Positions 8,170-16,430 of a DNA stretch of 64,000 bases are shown piece by piece. Made by a program: the position numbers and the translations under genes. The DNA lies in NCBI GenBank assembly GCA_020628865.1, contig JAHDEJ010000001.1, forward strand, positions 317,395 to 381,394, given 5' to 3'. The DNA is from Acidimicrobiales bacterium (lineage in GTDB: Bacteria; Actinomycetota; Acidimicrobiia; Acidimicrobiales; SHLQ01). Numbering within the stretch: the first letter of the stretch is position 1; each line of letters starts with the position of its first letter. A model generated the notes under the pieces. It was not told the DNA's origin and made no database searches. It saw only the letters and a list, made by a program, of their open reading frames with translations.

Positions 8170-9369
8170 TCAGGCGATGGTGCCGTTGTCCATGAGACGG
8201 CCGATTTCGGCGGTGGCGAGGCCGAGCTCGGAGAGGATGTCCTCGGTGTCGGCGCCGAGTGCGGGCGCGGGCGTCGGCTCGACCGAGAGCATGCCGTCGA
8301 ACGCAACCGGCGACCCGGGCGACAGGTAGGCGCCGATGCCCGGCTGGTCGACCGTGCGATACAGCTCGCTCTCCTCGGAGCAACGCGGGTCCTTCGCCAC
8401 CAATTCGAGGAAGCTCTGGTACCGGCCCCAGCACACGCCGAGGGCGTCGAACGCTTCCGCGACCTCGGCCAGTTGGTGCGACCCGACCCAGCCCTGGATG
8501 AGCGCCTTGATCTCCGTGCGAGCGGCGAATCGGTCGCCCTCGTCGGCGAAGTCCAACCCTGCCTCGAGGGCCAAAGCAGCGACGGCGTCGGCAGTTCCCG
8601 TCGCTTCCAGGAGCGACCGCCACTGCTTGTTGCTGATCCCGACTGCGTACAGCCGCTCGCCGTCGGCGGTGGTGAACATGGCGCCGAACGCCCCGTAGAG
8701 GTCGTTGCCGAATCGCTGTCGTTCGGTGCCCAGCACCTGCGCTTCAGCGACGTGCCCCAACGCGGACACTGCGGCGAGGGCCACATCGAACAGGGCGAGG
8801 CTCATGCTCGACCCCTCTCCCGTTCGAGACCGGTGACGCTCGGCCGCCAACATCGCCAGCGCCGCCGTCTGCCCGCACACGAGATCCCAGGCAGCCAGCA
8901 CGTTGTTCACCGGCTCCTCGTGTTCCACCGGCCCGGTGACGAACGGGAACCCGACCGCAGCGTTGACCGTGTAGTCCAACGCCGTCGACCCGTCGCGGTT
9001 GCCGGTGATCGCGAGCATGTTGAGGTCGCTTCGATGCGCCTGCAACGCGTCGTACGCCATCCAACCCCGCGCCGGGAAGTTGGTGAGGAAGTTGCCGGCC
9101 GAAGCGATGAGCTGGGTCAGCAGTTCCTGTGCTGTGGGGTCTCGAAGGTTCACGGCGATGGACCGCTTGTTCTTGTTGAGGCCAGCCCAGTAGAGCGAGT
9201 GTCCATCCGGAGTCAGCGGCCAGCGCTTGTGATCGATGCCGCCCCCGATCTGGTCGAACCGAATCACGTCGGCGCCGAGTTGGGCGAGCGTCATGCCGCC
9301 GGACGGAGCGGCAACGAAGGCCGACCCCTCGATCACCTGCATGCCCTCGAGCGGCGGAGCAGAGATCAT
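8170..9369 (-). CDS. CaiB/BaiF family (type III) CoA transferase
   Basis: A 399-aa protein of the family III CoA-transferase fold. The N-terminal PPLEGMQVIEGSAFVAAPSGGMTLAQLGADVIRFD is typical, as are KNKRSIAVNLRDP and the segment with the likely catalytic Asp (STALDYTVNAAVGFPF). The family moves CoA between carboxylic acids (formyl-, succinyl-, carnitinyl-CoA) or racemises 2-methylacyl-CoA; the substrate here is not evident. It overlaps the stop of the ThDP enzyme by 4 bp, so the two work in one pathway. Confidence 0.9.
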   Translation of the reverse strand: MISAPPLEGMQVIEGSAFVAAPSGGMTLAQLGADVIRFDQIGGGIDHKRWPLTPDGHSLYWAGLNKNKRSIAVNLRDPTAQELLTQLIASAGNFLTNFPARGWMAYDALQAHRSDLNMLAITGNRDGSTALDYTVNAAVGFPFVTGPVEHEEPVNNVLAAWDLVCGQTAALAMLAAERHRSRTGEGSSMSLALFDVALAAVSALGHVAEAQVLGTERQRFGNDLYGAFGAMFTTADGERLYAVGISNKQWRSLLEATGTADAVAALALEAGLDFADEGDRFAARTEIKALIQGWVGSHQLAEVAEAFDALGVCWGRYQSFLELVAKDPRCSEESELYRTVDQPGIGAYLSPGSPVAFDGMLSVEPTPAPALGADTEDILSELGLATAEIGRLMDNGTIA

Positions 9370-11021
9370 GACGTGGCTCCTCTCGCCTCATCGATGGACA
9401 GCGTTGGGGCCAGCATTTCGCTTGGCACCATGAGTTCGAGGAGCGCGCCGGTCGGCGAGGCCGCAGCCCGGTCGAAGGCCGCAGCGAACTCGTCGGTCGA
9501 CTCGACCCGCTCGGCGTGGAAGCCGTACGCCTTCGCCAAGGTCACGAAGTCCGGGTTGGTGATCTCAGTGCCACTCACACGGCCGGGGAAGGTCCGCTCC
9601 TGGTGCATGCGAATCGTGCCGTACATCCCGTTGTTCAGGACCAGCACGATGGGTTGCGCTCCCTCCTGCATCGCGGTGCCGAGCTCCTGCACGTTCATCT
9701 GCAGGTCTCCGTCGCCGGCCCAGCAGACCACCATCCGTTCCGGATCGGCGATCTTGGCGGCGATTGCGGCCGGGAGCCCGTACCCCATCGAGCCGGACTG
9801 CGGTGCCAGCAACCGCATTCCCCGGCCGAACGAGAAGTGCTTGTTCGGCCAGATCGAGAAGTTGCCGGCGCCGTTGGTGAAGATCACATCGTCCGGCACT
9901 CGATTCTGAAGCCAGGTCATGATCGCGGCCATGTCGAGCGGCCCGGGCTGTGTTGGGGCAGGCAACGACGCGAGGCGGGCGGATCGCAACCCGGTCCGCC
10001 ACTCGCTCCGGCCGTTCGATGGGCGGAGCGTTGCGCCGCCGAGCTCGGCAAGAAACGCCCCCGGCGACGCATGAATCGGGAGGTTCGCCTGGACGACCTT
10101 GCCGAGTTCGCGGTCCGATGCGTGGATGTGGACGATGGTCTGCGTCGGGTTCGGTAGGTCGAAGAGCGTCCATGCGTCGGTGACCATCTCGCCGAAGCGG
10201 ATGCCGACGGCCAGAATCACGTCGGCCTCGGTGATCGCCCGACGCACGTGCGGCAGCATGCCGACGCCCGCATCTCCGACGTAGCACGACGAGTCGTTGT
10301 CGATCAGATCGTGGAACCGGAAGGCGGTGGCGACCGGAACGTCGTTTCGTTCAGCGAAGGCAGCGAGTGCGCTTCGCGCCTCGGGCGTCCACCCACCACC
10401 ACCAACGAGAAGGAGCGGTTGCTCCGCCCGGTCGAGCAGATCGAGTGTCTCGTCGATGTCGAAGCGGGACGGCGACGGCTGCGGGATGCGAACCGGCCGG
10501 CCCGGTTCAGCAACGCTCCGTGCGCTCAGCACGTTCTCCGGCAACGCGATGACGACGGGGCCGGGGCGACCGGACTGCGCGGTCGCGAATGCCCGGCTGA
10601 TCAGCTCGGGGATCCGGTCCGCCGATTCGATCTGCGTCGCCCACTTCACGAGCGGCCCGAAGAACGCGCGGTAGTCGACCTCCTGGAAGGCCTCGCGCTC
10701 CAGGTGTTCCATCGCCGCTTGGCCGACGAAGAGGATCATCGCCGTGCTGTCCTGCATCGCGGTGTGCAGGCCGACCGAGGCGTTCGTGGCCCCGGGGCCC
10801 CGGGTCACGAAGCCGACGCCCGGGCGTCCGGTGAGCTTTCCCCAGGCTTCGGCGGCGTACGTGACACCGCCCTCCTGCCGGCACGATACGTATCGAACGC
10901 CGGAGTCGACCAGACCGTCGAGGACGGCGAGGTAGCTCTCGCCCGGCACGCCGAATGCGGTGGTGACACCTTGCGCTTCGAGACAGGCGACGAGGAGTTC
11001 GCCTCCACTTCGCTCAACCAT
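9366..11021 (-). CDS. ThDP-dependent enzyme, acetolactate synthase-like
   Basis: A 551-aa protein with the three-domain layout of the acetohydroxyacid synthase family. The N-terminal Pyr domain has the catalytic Glu in CRQEGG and GFVTRGPGATN. A central Rossmann-like domain follows, then the C-terminal PP domain with the ThDP motif AGDGDLQMN...NNGMYG. The ATG at 11021 is preceded by AAGGGA at good spacing; a longer frame is less likely. Coupling to a CoA transferase recalls oxalyl-CoA decarboxylase/formyl-CoA transferase pairs, but I see no sequence feature that proves oxalate use. Confidence 0.85.
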   Translation of the reverse strand: MVERSGGELLVACLEAQGVTTAFGVPGESYLAVLDGLVDSGVRYVSCRQEGGVTYAAEAWGKLTGRPGVGFVTRGPGATNASVGLHTAMQDSTAMILFVGQAAMEHLEREAFQEVDYRAFFGPLVKWATQIESADRIPELISRAFATAQSGRPGPVVIALPENVLSARSVAEPGRPVRIPQPSPSRFDIDETLDLLDRAEQPLLLVGGGGWTPEARSALAAFAERNDVPVATAFRFHDLIDNDSSCYVGDAGVGMLPHVRRAITEADVILAVGIRFGEMVTDAWTLFDLPNPTQTIVHIHASDRELGKVVQANLPIHASPGAFLAELGGATLRPSNGRSEWRTGLRSARLASLPAPTQPGPLDMAAIMTWLQNRVPDDVIFTNGAGNFSIWPNKHFSFGRGMRLLAPQSGSMGYGLPAAIAAKIADPERMVVCWAGDGDLQMNVQELGTAMQEGAQPIVLVLNNGMYGTIRMHQERTFPGRVSGTEITNPDFVTLAKAYGFHAERVESTDEFAAAFDRAAASPTGALLELMVPSEMLAPTLSIDEARGATS

Positions 11022-11111
11022 CGGCGGGATCCCTTCGACTGCGGTCGGCCAGATCCTAGAGCGATCGGCAGCGACCGGGTTCACCCGACGATGGCGCCGG
11101 TTCGGGGCGGG

Positions 11112-13130
11112 TCAGCACTCGATGAGGTCGTCCGGATCCGACTCGATCGGGATGCCGCCCACCATCCGCATCACGAGCGATGCGAGAAGGCCGACGAACA
11201 ACGCCATGGCGCTCACCACGACGAGGTCAGAGAGCCGCGTGCGCCGATCGAACCCGAGGGCGGTGGCTGCAGTTTCGAGATTGATCGAGTCCAGTGCGAG
11301 CACTGGCGCGACCACTTCACCGTCTTCGATGAGCACTTCGGTGAGCACGGAGACGCCCACGGCCGATGCGGCCACGGTTGCGGTTCCGGGCTCGAGCGGT
11401 GCGTCGAGCGAGCCGACGACGCAGTAGGCCCCGGTCTGGTCGGTCCGCGTTTGCACCGTGTTTCCCGACGCGTCGGTCACGGCGACCTGCGCATCCGGGA
11501 GCTCCAGTCCGTCCGAGGTCACACGCCCGCAGACGCTGTGGGGCTGGTAGGCGAACGGCAGCAATTCGACCTCGCCATCGCGCACCCTGGCGGTGCCGAT
11601 CGGCTGGCGGGAGGATTCGGCGTCGGGCACCGCAACTCCGTCCGGCAGTGAGGACACCACGACCCGAACCTCGAACTCGCCCGCCCGGGCGGGAAGCTCG
11701 TAGCCCCCGTCGTGCACACCCGAGGAGACGAGGATGTCGTCGGCCGTGCGCCAGGTGTCGTCGTCTCCCGCGCCCCAGAGTTCGACGACGGCACCATCCA
11801 GATGTTCGGTGGCGTCCGTGATCTCGCCGTCGGCGTCGACGTCGAGGATCAACTCGCCGACGACTCGCATCGTGCTCACGCCGGCCACGGCCTGGTCGCC
11901 GGCCGCCGGCATCGATCCCGGCTCAGCCGCGCTCTGCGGAGACTCGACGAAGATCTCGAAGAGCTCCGGCGACGGTTCATTCAGCGCATCGTCAGTGTTG
12001 GATGGCTCCGCCGGAGCGTCCTCCTCTGAGGCAACCGCGCCGGCGGTTTCATCCGGCTCGGCCACGGTGGTCGTGGTCGGCGGTGTCGTGGTGGTCGTGG
12101 TCGGTGCCGGCACGGCAGTCGAGAAGTCGTCGGGATCGCCGGCTCCGACGCTGACGCCGTCGGCGTCGCAGTCGTTGTCGGTTCGTGGGGTCCATCCGGG
12201 TGCGGTCGGGTCGACGCACGGGTCGCCGGGGTCCGGGTCCACGGTGTCGGCGAGCCCGTCGCCGTCCGCGTCGAGGATCGGAATCGTTCGGTAGGCCGGC
12301 TCGCCGAACGACCCGGGGATGAGGTCGACCGACGGATCGTCGATCGTTCCGTCTGGATCGGCGTGGGTCGGGCCTGCCCCTCCGGACACAACTCCTTCGT
12401 CCGCGTCGGCGATGCCGTCTTCGTCGGCATCGGGGTCCCGGTAATCGGCCAGCGGATCGCCGTCGCTGCGGACCGGATCGACGAATGTGCCACCGTGGCC
12501 GGTCCGATCGTCGTGGGCCCACCACACGCCGTCGCCGTCCGCGTCATCGTCGGCGACGTTGCCGTCGTTGCTCCAGTTGAGCAGGTAGCCGCTGCTGGGA
12601 AGCGCCTCGACCGCATCGGGGATGCCGTCGTCGTCGCTGTCGAGATCCAGGTGGTCGGCCACGCCGTTGCGATCCGAGTCGACCGGGGTCGGCCCGGAGT
12701 CGTCACCGAAGGCTGCCTCCAACGCATCGTCGAGGCCGTCGCCGTCGTCGTCGACGAAATCGCTCGGGTCGACGACACCGTTCCGGTCGGTGTCGAAGAC
12801 GCCCCAGCTCAGGCCGGCTTCGATGAGGTCCGAGATGCCGTCGTTGTCGCTGTCGAGGTCGAGGTGATCGCACACGGCATCGCCATCCGTGTCCCGGCAC
12901 ACGGCCGGCGTCCATCCTTCGTCGACGTCGATGAGGCCGTCGTTGTCGTCGTCGAGGTCGAGCGAGTCGGCCACACCGTCGGCGTCGGTGTCTGGGCCGG
13001 CATCGGCCTGGAGCGCAACCGCCGATGCCGCGACCGGGGCCACGACGATGACGACGAGCGCGAGCGTGAGGACTGCTCTCGCCAACTCGACTTGAACGCT
13101 CCGTGTGGAGGAACCCCACCGTGGAACCAC
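11112..13130 (-). CDS. Secreted/anchored protein with thrombospondin type 3 calcium repeats and a Cna/SdrD-like domain
   Basis: A 672-aa protein. A hydrophobic N-terminal signal (about residues 17-38) is followed by roughly ten Asp-rich repeats of the form DTDxDGVxDxxDLDxDNDG, the type 3 thrombospondin calcium-binding pattern, up to about residue 330. Next come a Thr-rich linker (TTTTTTPPTTTT), a beta-sandwich region resembling SdrD/Cna B repeats (LILDVDADGEITDATEHLDGAVVELWG; GRVTSDGLELPDAQVAVTDASG), and one C-terminal membrane span with a short tail. It is probably displayed on the cell surface. The partner is unknown. Confidence 0.8.
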   Translation of the reverse strand: MVPRWGSSTRSVQVELARAVLTLALVVIVVAPVAASAVALQADAGPDTDADGVADSLDLDDDNDGLIDVDEGWTPAVCRDTDGDAVCDHLDLDSDNDGISDLIEAGLSWGVFDTDRNGVVDPSDFVDDDGDGLDDALEAAFGDDSGPTPVDSDRNGVADHLDLDSDDDGIPDAVEALPSSGYLLNWSNDGNVADDDADGDGVWWAHDDRTGHGGTFVDPVRSDGDPLADYRDPDADEDGIADADEGVVSGGAGPTHADPDGTIDDPSVDLIPGSFGEPAYRTIPILDADGDGLADTVDPDPGDPCVDPTAPGWTPRTDNDCDADGVSVGAGDPDDFSTAVPAPTTTTTTPPTTTTVAEPDETAGAVASEEDAPAEPSNTDDALNEPSPELFEIFVESPQSAAEPGSMPAAGDQAVAGVSTMRVVGELILDVDADGEITDATEHLDGAVVELWGAGDDDTWRTADDILVSSGVHDGGYELPARAGEFEVRVVVSSLPDGVAVPDAESSRQPIGTARVRDGEVELLPFAYQPHSVCGRVTSDGLELPDAQVAVTDASGNTVQTRTDQTGAYCVVGSLDAPLEPGTATVAASAVGVSVLTEVLIEDGEVVAPVLALDSINLETAATALGFDRRTRLSDLVVVSAMALFVGLLASLVMRMVGGIPIESDPDDLIEC

Positions 13131-13222
13131 GCCGCCTTCTCCCGCCTTGCTCCATCATCGGGTCGGCGGTCTGAGCGCGCGAGTGAAGGGCTGCAATGCA
13201 GCTGCAACAGTTCCGTCACTGC

Positions 13223-13243
13223 GGGGGCGGCCGAACGGCCCCC
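13223..13243 (-). terminator. Possible hairpin downstream of coxG-like gene
   Basis: GGGGGC pairs with GCCCCC around a 9-nt loop in the 130-bp gap between the coxG-like gene and the repeat protein gene. No T tract follows, so termination is only a guess. Confidence 0.3.
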
Positions 13244-13260
13244 TCGGTGGGTAGGACGGA

Positions 13261-14064
13261 TCAGGCGAAGAGCAGCACGAGGATCACGATGAGGACGACC
13301 GCAGCGATCGCCACGGGGATGAAGCGCTTGAACACGGCGCCACCCGCCACGTCCAGAAGGTCGAGGACCTCGTCGTCTTCGTCGTCCTCGGCGTCGTCGC
13401 CACCCGTGAGCTTGGCTGCCGCTGCGCTCACCCCGGCGACTGCGGCACCGCCGACGGCGGCGGCCTTGCCGGCGACATCACCGACCGCGTCGGCCACGGC
13501 GTCGACTGCCGCCTCGGCCGCATCATCGGTCTTCTCGACGGCCGTTTCGCCGGCGTCGGCATCGTCGTCGACGGTCTCGGTCGCGGCGGCGCTTGCGGCA
13601 GCCACGGCATCGACCGTGTCCTCGTCGCCGATCTTCGTGGCGAGACACTCGGCGAACTGACCGAGGAGCTTCTCGCTGACGTCCTGCATCACACCACGAC
13701 CGAACTGCGCAACCTTCCCGGAGACCTTCAGGTCGGTCACGATGTCCACGCGGGTCTGGTCGCCGACCTGTTCCATCACGGCGGTGATCAGCGCCTGGGC
13801 GTTGCCGGCGCCGCGGGTGTCGCGCCCCTTGCCGTTGATCACGGCCTTGTGGTTCTCATCGTCCTTCTCGACGAACTCCGCCGAGCCCTTGTACTCGGCG
13901 GTGACCGGCCCGACCTTCACTTTCACGCCGCCGGAATAGACCCCGTCCTCCTCGCCGGTGAGCTTGGCGCCGGGGAGACAGGGAGCGATGGTCGGGATGT
14001 CGGTGAGGAGGTTCCACGCCTCGTCGACCGGCGCATCGACGGTGAATGAGTTTTCGATCTTCAT
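13261..14064 (-). CDS. CoxG-like SRPBCC protein with C-terminal membrane anchor
   Basis: A 267-aa protein. Residues 1-145 match carbon monoxide dehydrogenase subunit G/SRPBCC proteins (MKIENSFTVDAPVDEAWNLLTDIPTIAPCLPGAKLTG, then YKGSAEF and GxGNA). An Ala/Asp-rich linker leads to a C-terminal hydrophobic anchor with no residues after it. CoxG proteins recruit or mature molybdenum hydroxylases at the membrane. No CO dehydrogenase genes are nearby, so the partner is unknown. The start at 14064 is preceded by AGGAG. Confidence 0.85.
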   Translation of the reverse strand: MKIENSFTVDAPVDEAWNLLTDIPTIAPCLPGAKLTGEEDGVYSGGVKVKVGPVTAEYKGSAEFVEKDDENHKAVINGKGRDTRGAGNAQALITAVMEQVGDQTRVDIVTDLKVSGKVAQFGRGVMQDVSEKLLGQFAECLATKIGDEDTVDAVAAASAAATETVDDDADAGETAVEKTDDAAEAAVDAVADAVGDVAGKAAAVGGAAVAGVSAAAAKLTGGDDAEDDEDDEVLDLLDVAGGAVFKRFIPVAIAAVVLIVILVLLFA

Positions 14065-14154
14065 GACCCGCTCCTGTGTCTGTCGGTGGGAGACCGAGTC
14101 ATTCTCCCCGTCGGCGCCGGGTTCCGACAAGTCTGCGGCCCGTGGGCCCATCGG

Positions 14155-15069
14155 TCAGTGGGAACGAAGGAACGCGGCGATCTCGGCGAGCGACTCCGAC
14201 GATTCCGGGTAGTCGTCGTAGAACTCGAACACGTGCCACAGTCCGTCCCAGACGCGCGTCTCGACCTCGACGCCGGCCCGGCGCATGCGGCGGTCGAGCC
14301 GAAGGCACATCGAGAGCAGCAGGTCGCGCGTCCCGGTCGTGACGAAGGTGGGCGGCAACCCCTCCATGCCGGCGAACAGCGGGGAGATCGACGGGTCGGC
14401 CGGATCCCGTCCGGCGACGTACACGGAATGCGCAGATTCCATCGTGTGGTGGGCCAAGGTCGGGTCGGCTTCGAGCGTGACACCGAACAGGCCACGGTCC
14501 GGGCGGAGGTCCACGGCCGGAGACAACAAGGCGAGGGCCGACGGCGACTGGCCACCGGCGTCTCGGGCGAGTTGGGCCGTTCGCAGGGCCAGATTGCCAC
14601 CCGCAGACTCGCCGCCGAGGTAGAGGGCAGCGTCGGTCGACTCGGCCAGCGCGGTCCACGCGGCGAAGCAGTCGTTACCGGCAGCGGGCGCCGGGTGCTC
14701 GGGGGCCAACCGATACCAGGGCGCCACGATCTCGAGCTCCGCCCATTCTGCGAGGGCACCGATGACCGGAAATTCCGAGAGCGGGTCGCCCAGAAAGAAG
14801 CCTCCGCCGAAGCAGTACAACATTGTGCCCCTCGGCTGGGCGGTGCGAGCCGATCGGAGCCGGGTGCAGCGCACTCCGCCCAGTTCGACTTCATCCCACT
14901 CGAGCGCATGCCGTTCGACCGCCCGATCGACGGCTGGCCGGAAGCCGTCGTGTGCCTCGCGCCGGATCGCATCGATCCGGTGGAAGTCGACGGGGTCGTC
15001 GACGACACGGCCGGCGAGGAACCGTCGGGCCTCGGAGCTCAGCGACGCATCGGGAAGCCGTTCGCTCAT
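14155..15069 (-). CDS. Alpha/beta hydrolase, hormone-sensitive-lipase-like
   Basis: A 304-aa hydrolase. The nucleophile elbow GGESAGGNLAL and the late catalytic His in DGLWHVFEF are of the HSL/acetyl-hydrolase type. The usual oxyanion motif HGGG reads CFGGGFF here, with Phe in place of His; the glycines that form the oxyanion hole remain. It overlaps the SDR gene stop by 4 bp (ATGA), placing it last in the nitroreductase-peroxidase-SDR operon. Substrate unknown. Confidence 0.85.
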   Translation of the reverse strand: MSERLPDASLSSEARRFLAGRVVDDPVDFHRIDAIRREAHDGFRPAVDRAVERHALEWDEVELGGVRCTRLRSARTAQPRGTMLYCFGGGFFLGDPLSEFPVIGALAEWAELEIVAPWYRLAPEHPAPAAGNDCFAAWTALAESTDAALYLGGESAGGNLALRTAQLARDAGGQSPSALALLSPAVDLRPDRGLFGVTLEADPTLAHHTMESAHSVYVAGRDPADPSISPLFAGMEGLPPTFVTTGTRDLLLSMCLRLDRRMRRAGVEVETRVWDGLWHVFEFYDDYPESSESLAEIAAFLRSH

Positions 15070-15824
15070 CGCGCCGTGTACCCGGCGTCGACGTGGACGA
15101 TCTCGCCGGTCATGTAGCTCGCGTCATCCGATGCGAGGAACACGACGACTGCAGCGATTTCGTCGGGATCGGCGAGTCGCTTCATCGGGATGGTGGCGTC
15201 AGCGAGCGCTTGCAGGTCCTCGGCCGACGGTGGTGCCGCCCGCTCGGAGGCGAGCATCGGCGTGTTGACCTCGCCGGGCGCCACAGCGTTGACCCGGATG
15301 CCCTGTTCGACGTGGTCCAACGCGAGGGCTCGGGTGAGTTGGTGCACGGCACCCTTCGACACGCAGTAGGCGGTGGAACCGGCAGAGCCGACCCCACCCC
15401 AGATGGACCCGAAGTTCACGATCGCGCCCCGACCTGCTTCGATCATGTGCGGAAGCGCGGCCCGGCACAGCCAGAACATGCCGTCGACATTGACGCCCAT
15501 CACGCGACGCCAGTCGGCATCGTCGGTGCCGAGCGAGTCCGCTCGATGGATCGTCCCGGCCGCGTTGACGAGCACGTCGATCCGGCCGTGGCGTGCCACG
15601 GTTGCCTCCACGGCCTCGCCACAGAATGCGGAGTCGCTGACATCGCCGACGAGCGGCTCGGGTCCGCCGATCTCGGCTGCGACTGCGGCGGCACCATCGG
15701 CGTTTCGATCCAGCAGGACGACGGTCGCTCCGGCTGCGGCGAAGCGCCGGGCCGACGCCGCTCCCATTCCGGAGGCGCCGCCGGTGACGAGCACGACCCG
15801 GCCGGCGAAGTCAGTCGAGGTCAT
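15066..15824 (-). CDS. Short-chain dehydrogenase/reductase
   Basis: A 252-aa classical SDR. It has the nucleotide-binding TGGASGMGAASAR near residue 15, NAAG near 85, and the catalytic Ser/Tyr/Lys set with YCVSK. The C-terminal ASDDASYMTGEIVHVDAGY is typical of FabG-like members. The start at 15824 lies inside the 3' end of the AhpD-like gene (14-bp overlap), so its translation depends on readthrough of that gene's 3' part. Substrate unknown. Confidence 0.92.
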   Translation of the reverse strand: MTSTDFAGRVVLVTGGASGMGAASARRFAAAGATVVLLDRNADGAAAVAAEIGGPEPLVGDVSDSAFCGEAVEATVARHGRIDVLVNAAGTIHRADSLGTDDADWRRVMGVNVDGMFWLCRAALPHMIEAGRGAIVNFGSIWGGVGSAGSTAYCVSKGAVHQLTRALALDHVEQGIRVNAVAPGEVNTPMLASERAAPPSAEDLQALADATIPMKRLADPDEIAAVVVFLASDDASYMTGEIVHVDAGYTAR

Positions 15825-16389
15825 CGGGGATCCAGCTTTCGGTTTGCACGCCGAGACCATCGGCAATGCGATTGACGTAGGCGTAGTACCCGACGACTTC
15901 GGCGATGTCGAGAATGTCCCGATCGCTGAAGCCGACCTCGGTGAGCCGAGCGGCGTCTTGCGCCGTCATGTCGCCGGGGGTGTGGGTGAGCTTGATCGCC
16001 CACTCGAGCATCGCCGCCCGGGGCGTCGACACGGGCGCCGTCCGCCAGTCGGCTTCGATGGCCGCGAAGAGTGCATCGTCCTTGAGGAGCCGGCGCAGAC
16101 CGCGCCCGTGATGCACCATTCAATAGTGACAGTGGTTCTCGAGTGAGACGACGTAGGCGATGAGCTCGCGCTCGACCTTGCGAAGCGTCTTCGTTCCGGA
16201 CATGGCGGAGACGTAGAGCGCGTTGTGGGCGGCGAGCCCTGCCGGGTTGAGCGAGTGGATCGCCATGATGTTGTCGACTCGCCCGTGGTCGCGGTCCACG
16301 ACCCCGTCGTACTGGTCGGCGAGCCCGGGCGTCTGCGCCCAGTCCTCGTCGGGGATGATCTCGATGAAGGCCCGGTCGTCGCTCGTCAT
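15811..16389 (-). CDS. AhpD-like peroxidase-related protein, predicted selenoprotein (in-frame UGA at codon 90)
   Basis: Read through one UGA (16120-16122) this is a 192-aa protein of the carboxymuconolactone decarboxylase/AhpD superfamily (uncharacterised peroxidase-related family). Before the UGA: MTSDDRAFIEIIPDEDW to SLENHCHY. After it, in the same frame: MVHHGRGLRRLLKD to ESWIPDDLD. Relatives have C-x-x-C-x-x-x-H at this point; here it reads C87-H-Y-U90-M-V-H-H94. Glu75 stands 12 residues before C87, matching the Glu/Cys/Cys/His relay of AhpD. A SECIS-like hairpin follows the UGA. Expected role: thiol/selenol peroxidase. Alternatives: a nonsense mutation or sequencing error. Selenocysteine machinery genes are not in this window. 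Confidence 0.8.
16090..16108 (-). promoter_or_regulatory. Bacterial SECIS-like hairpin after the UGA codon
   Basis: Counting the U of UGA as 1, positions 15-33 of the message fold into a stem (C15-G32, G16-C31, G17-C30, bulged G18, C19-G29, G20-C28, C21-G27) closed by the loop GGUCU at 22-26. The E. coli fdhF SECIS, from memory, has the loop nucleotides GGUCU at the same distance from its UGA and also a single bulged base on the 5' side. SelB would bind this loop. Confidence 0.72.
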
Positions 16390-16430
16390 GGTCTCATTCA
16401 ACCCGGCGAGCGGATCGCGTGCGAAGCCCG

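Noticed and set aside
8170..11021. Oxalate degradation operon (formyl-CoA transferase plus oxalyl-CoA decarboxylase)
   Set aside because: The gene pair order fits, but the ThDP enzyme looks acetolactate-synthase-like in general and I see no oxalyl-CoA-specific motif; left as family-level calls.
11112..13130. DNA tandem repeat array in the Asp-rich region
   Set aside because: The periodicity is at the protein level (calcium repeats); the DNA units are too diverged to call a tandem repeat.
15811..16119. A separate 102-aa gene starting at the ATG right after the UGA
   Set aside because: It would encode only the C-terminal half of the AhpD-like fold, has no ribosome site, and continues the upstream frame without a gap; a single gene with a recoded UGA explains both halves.
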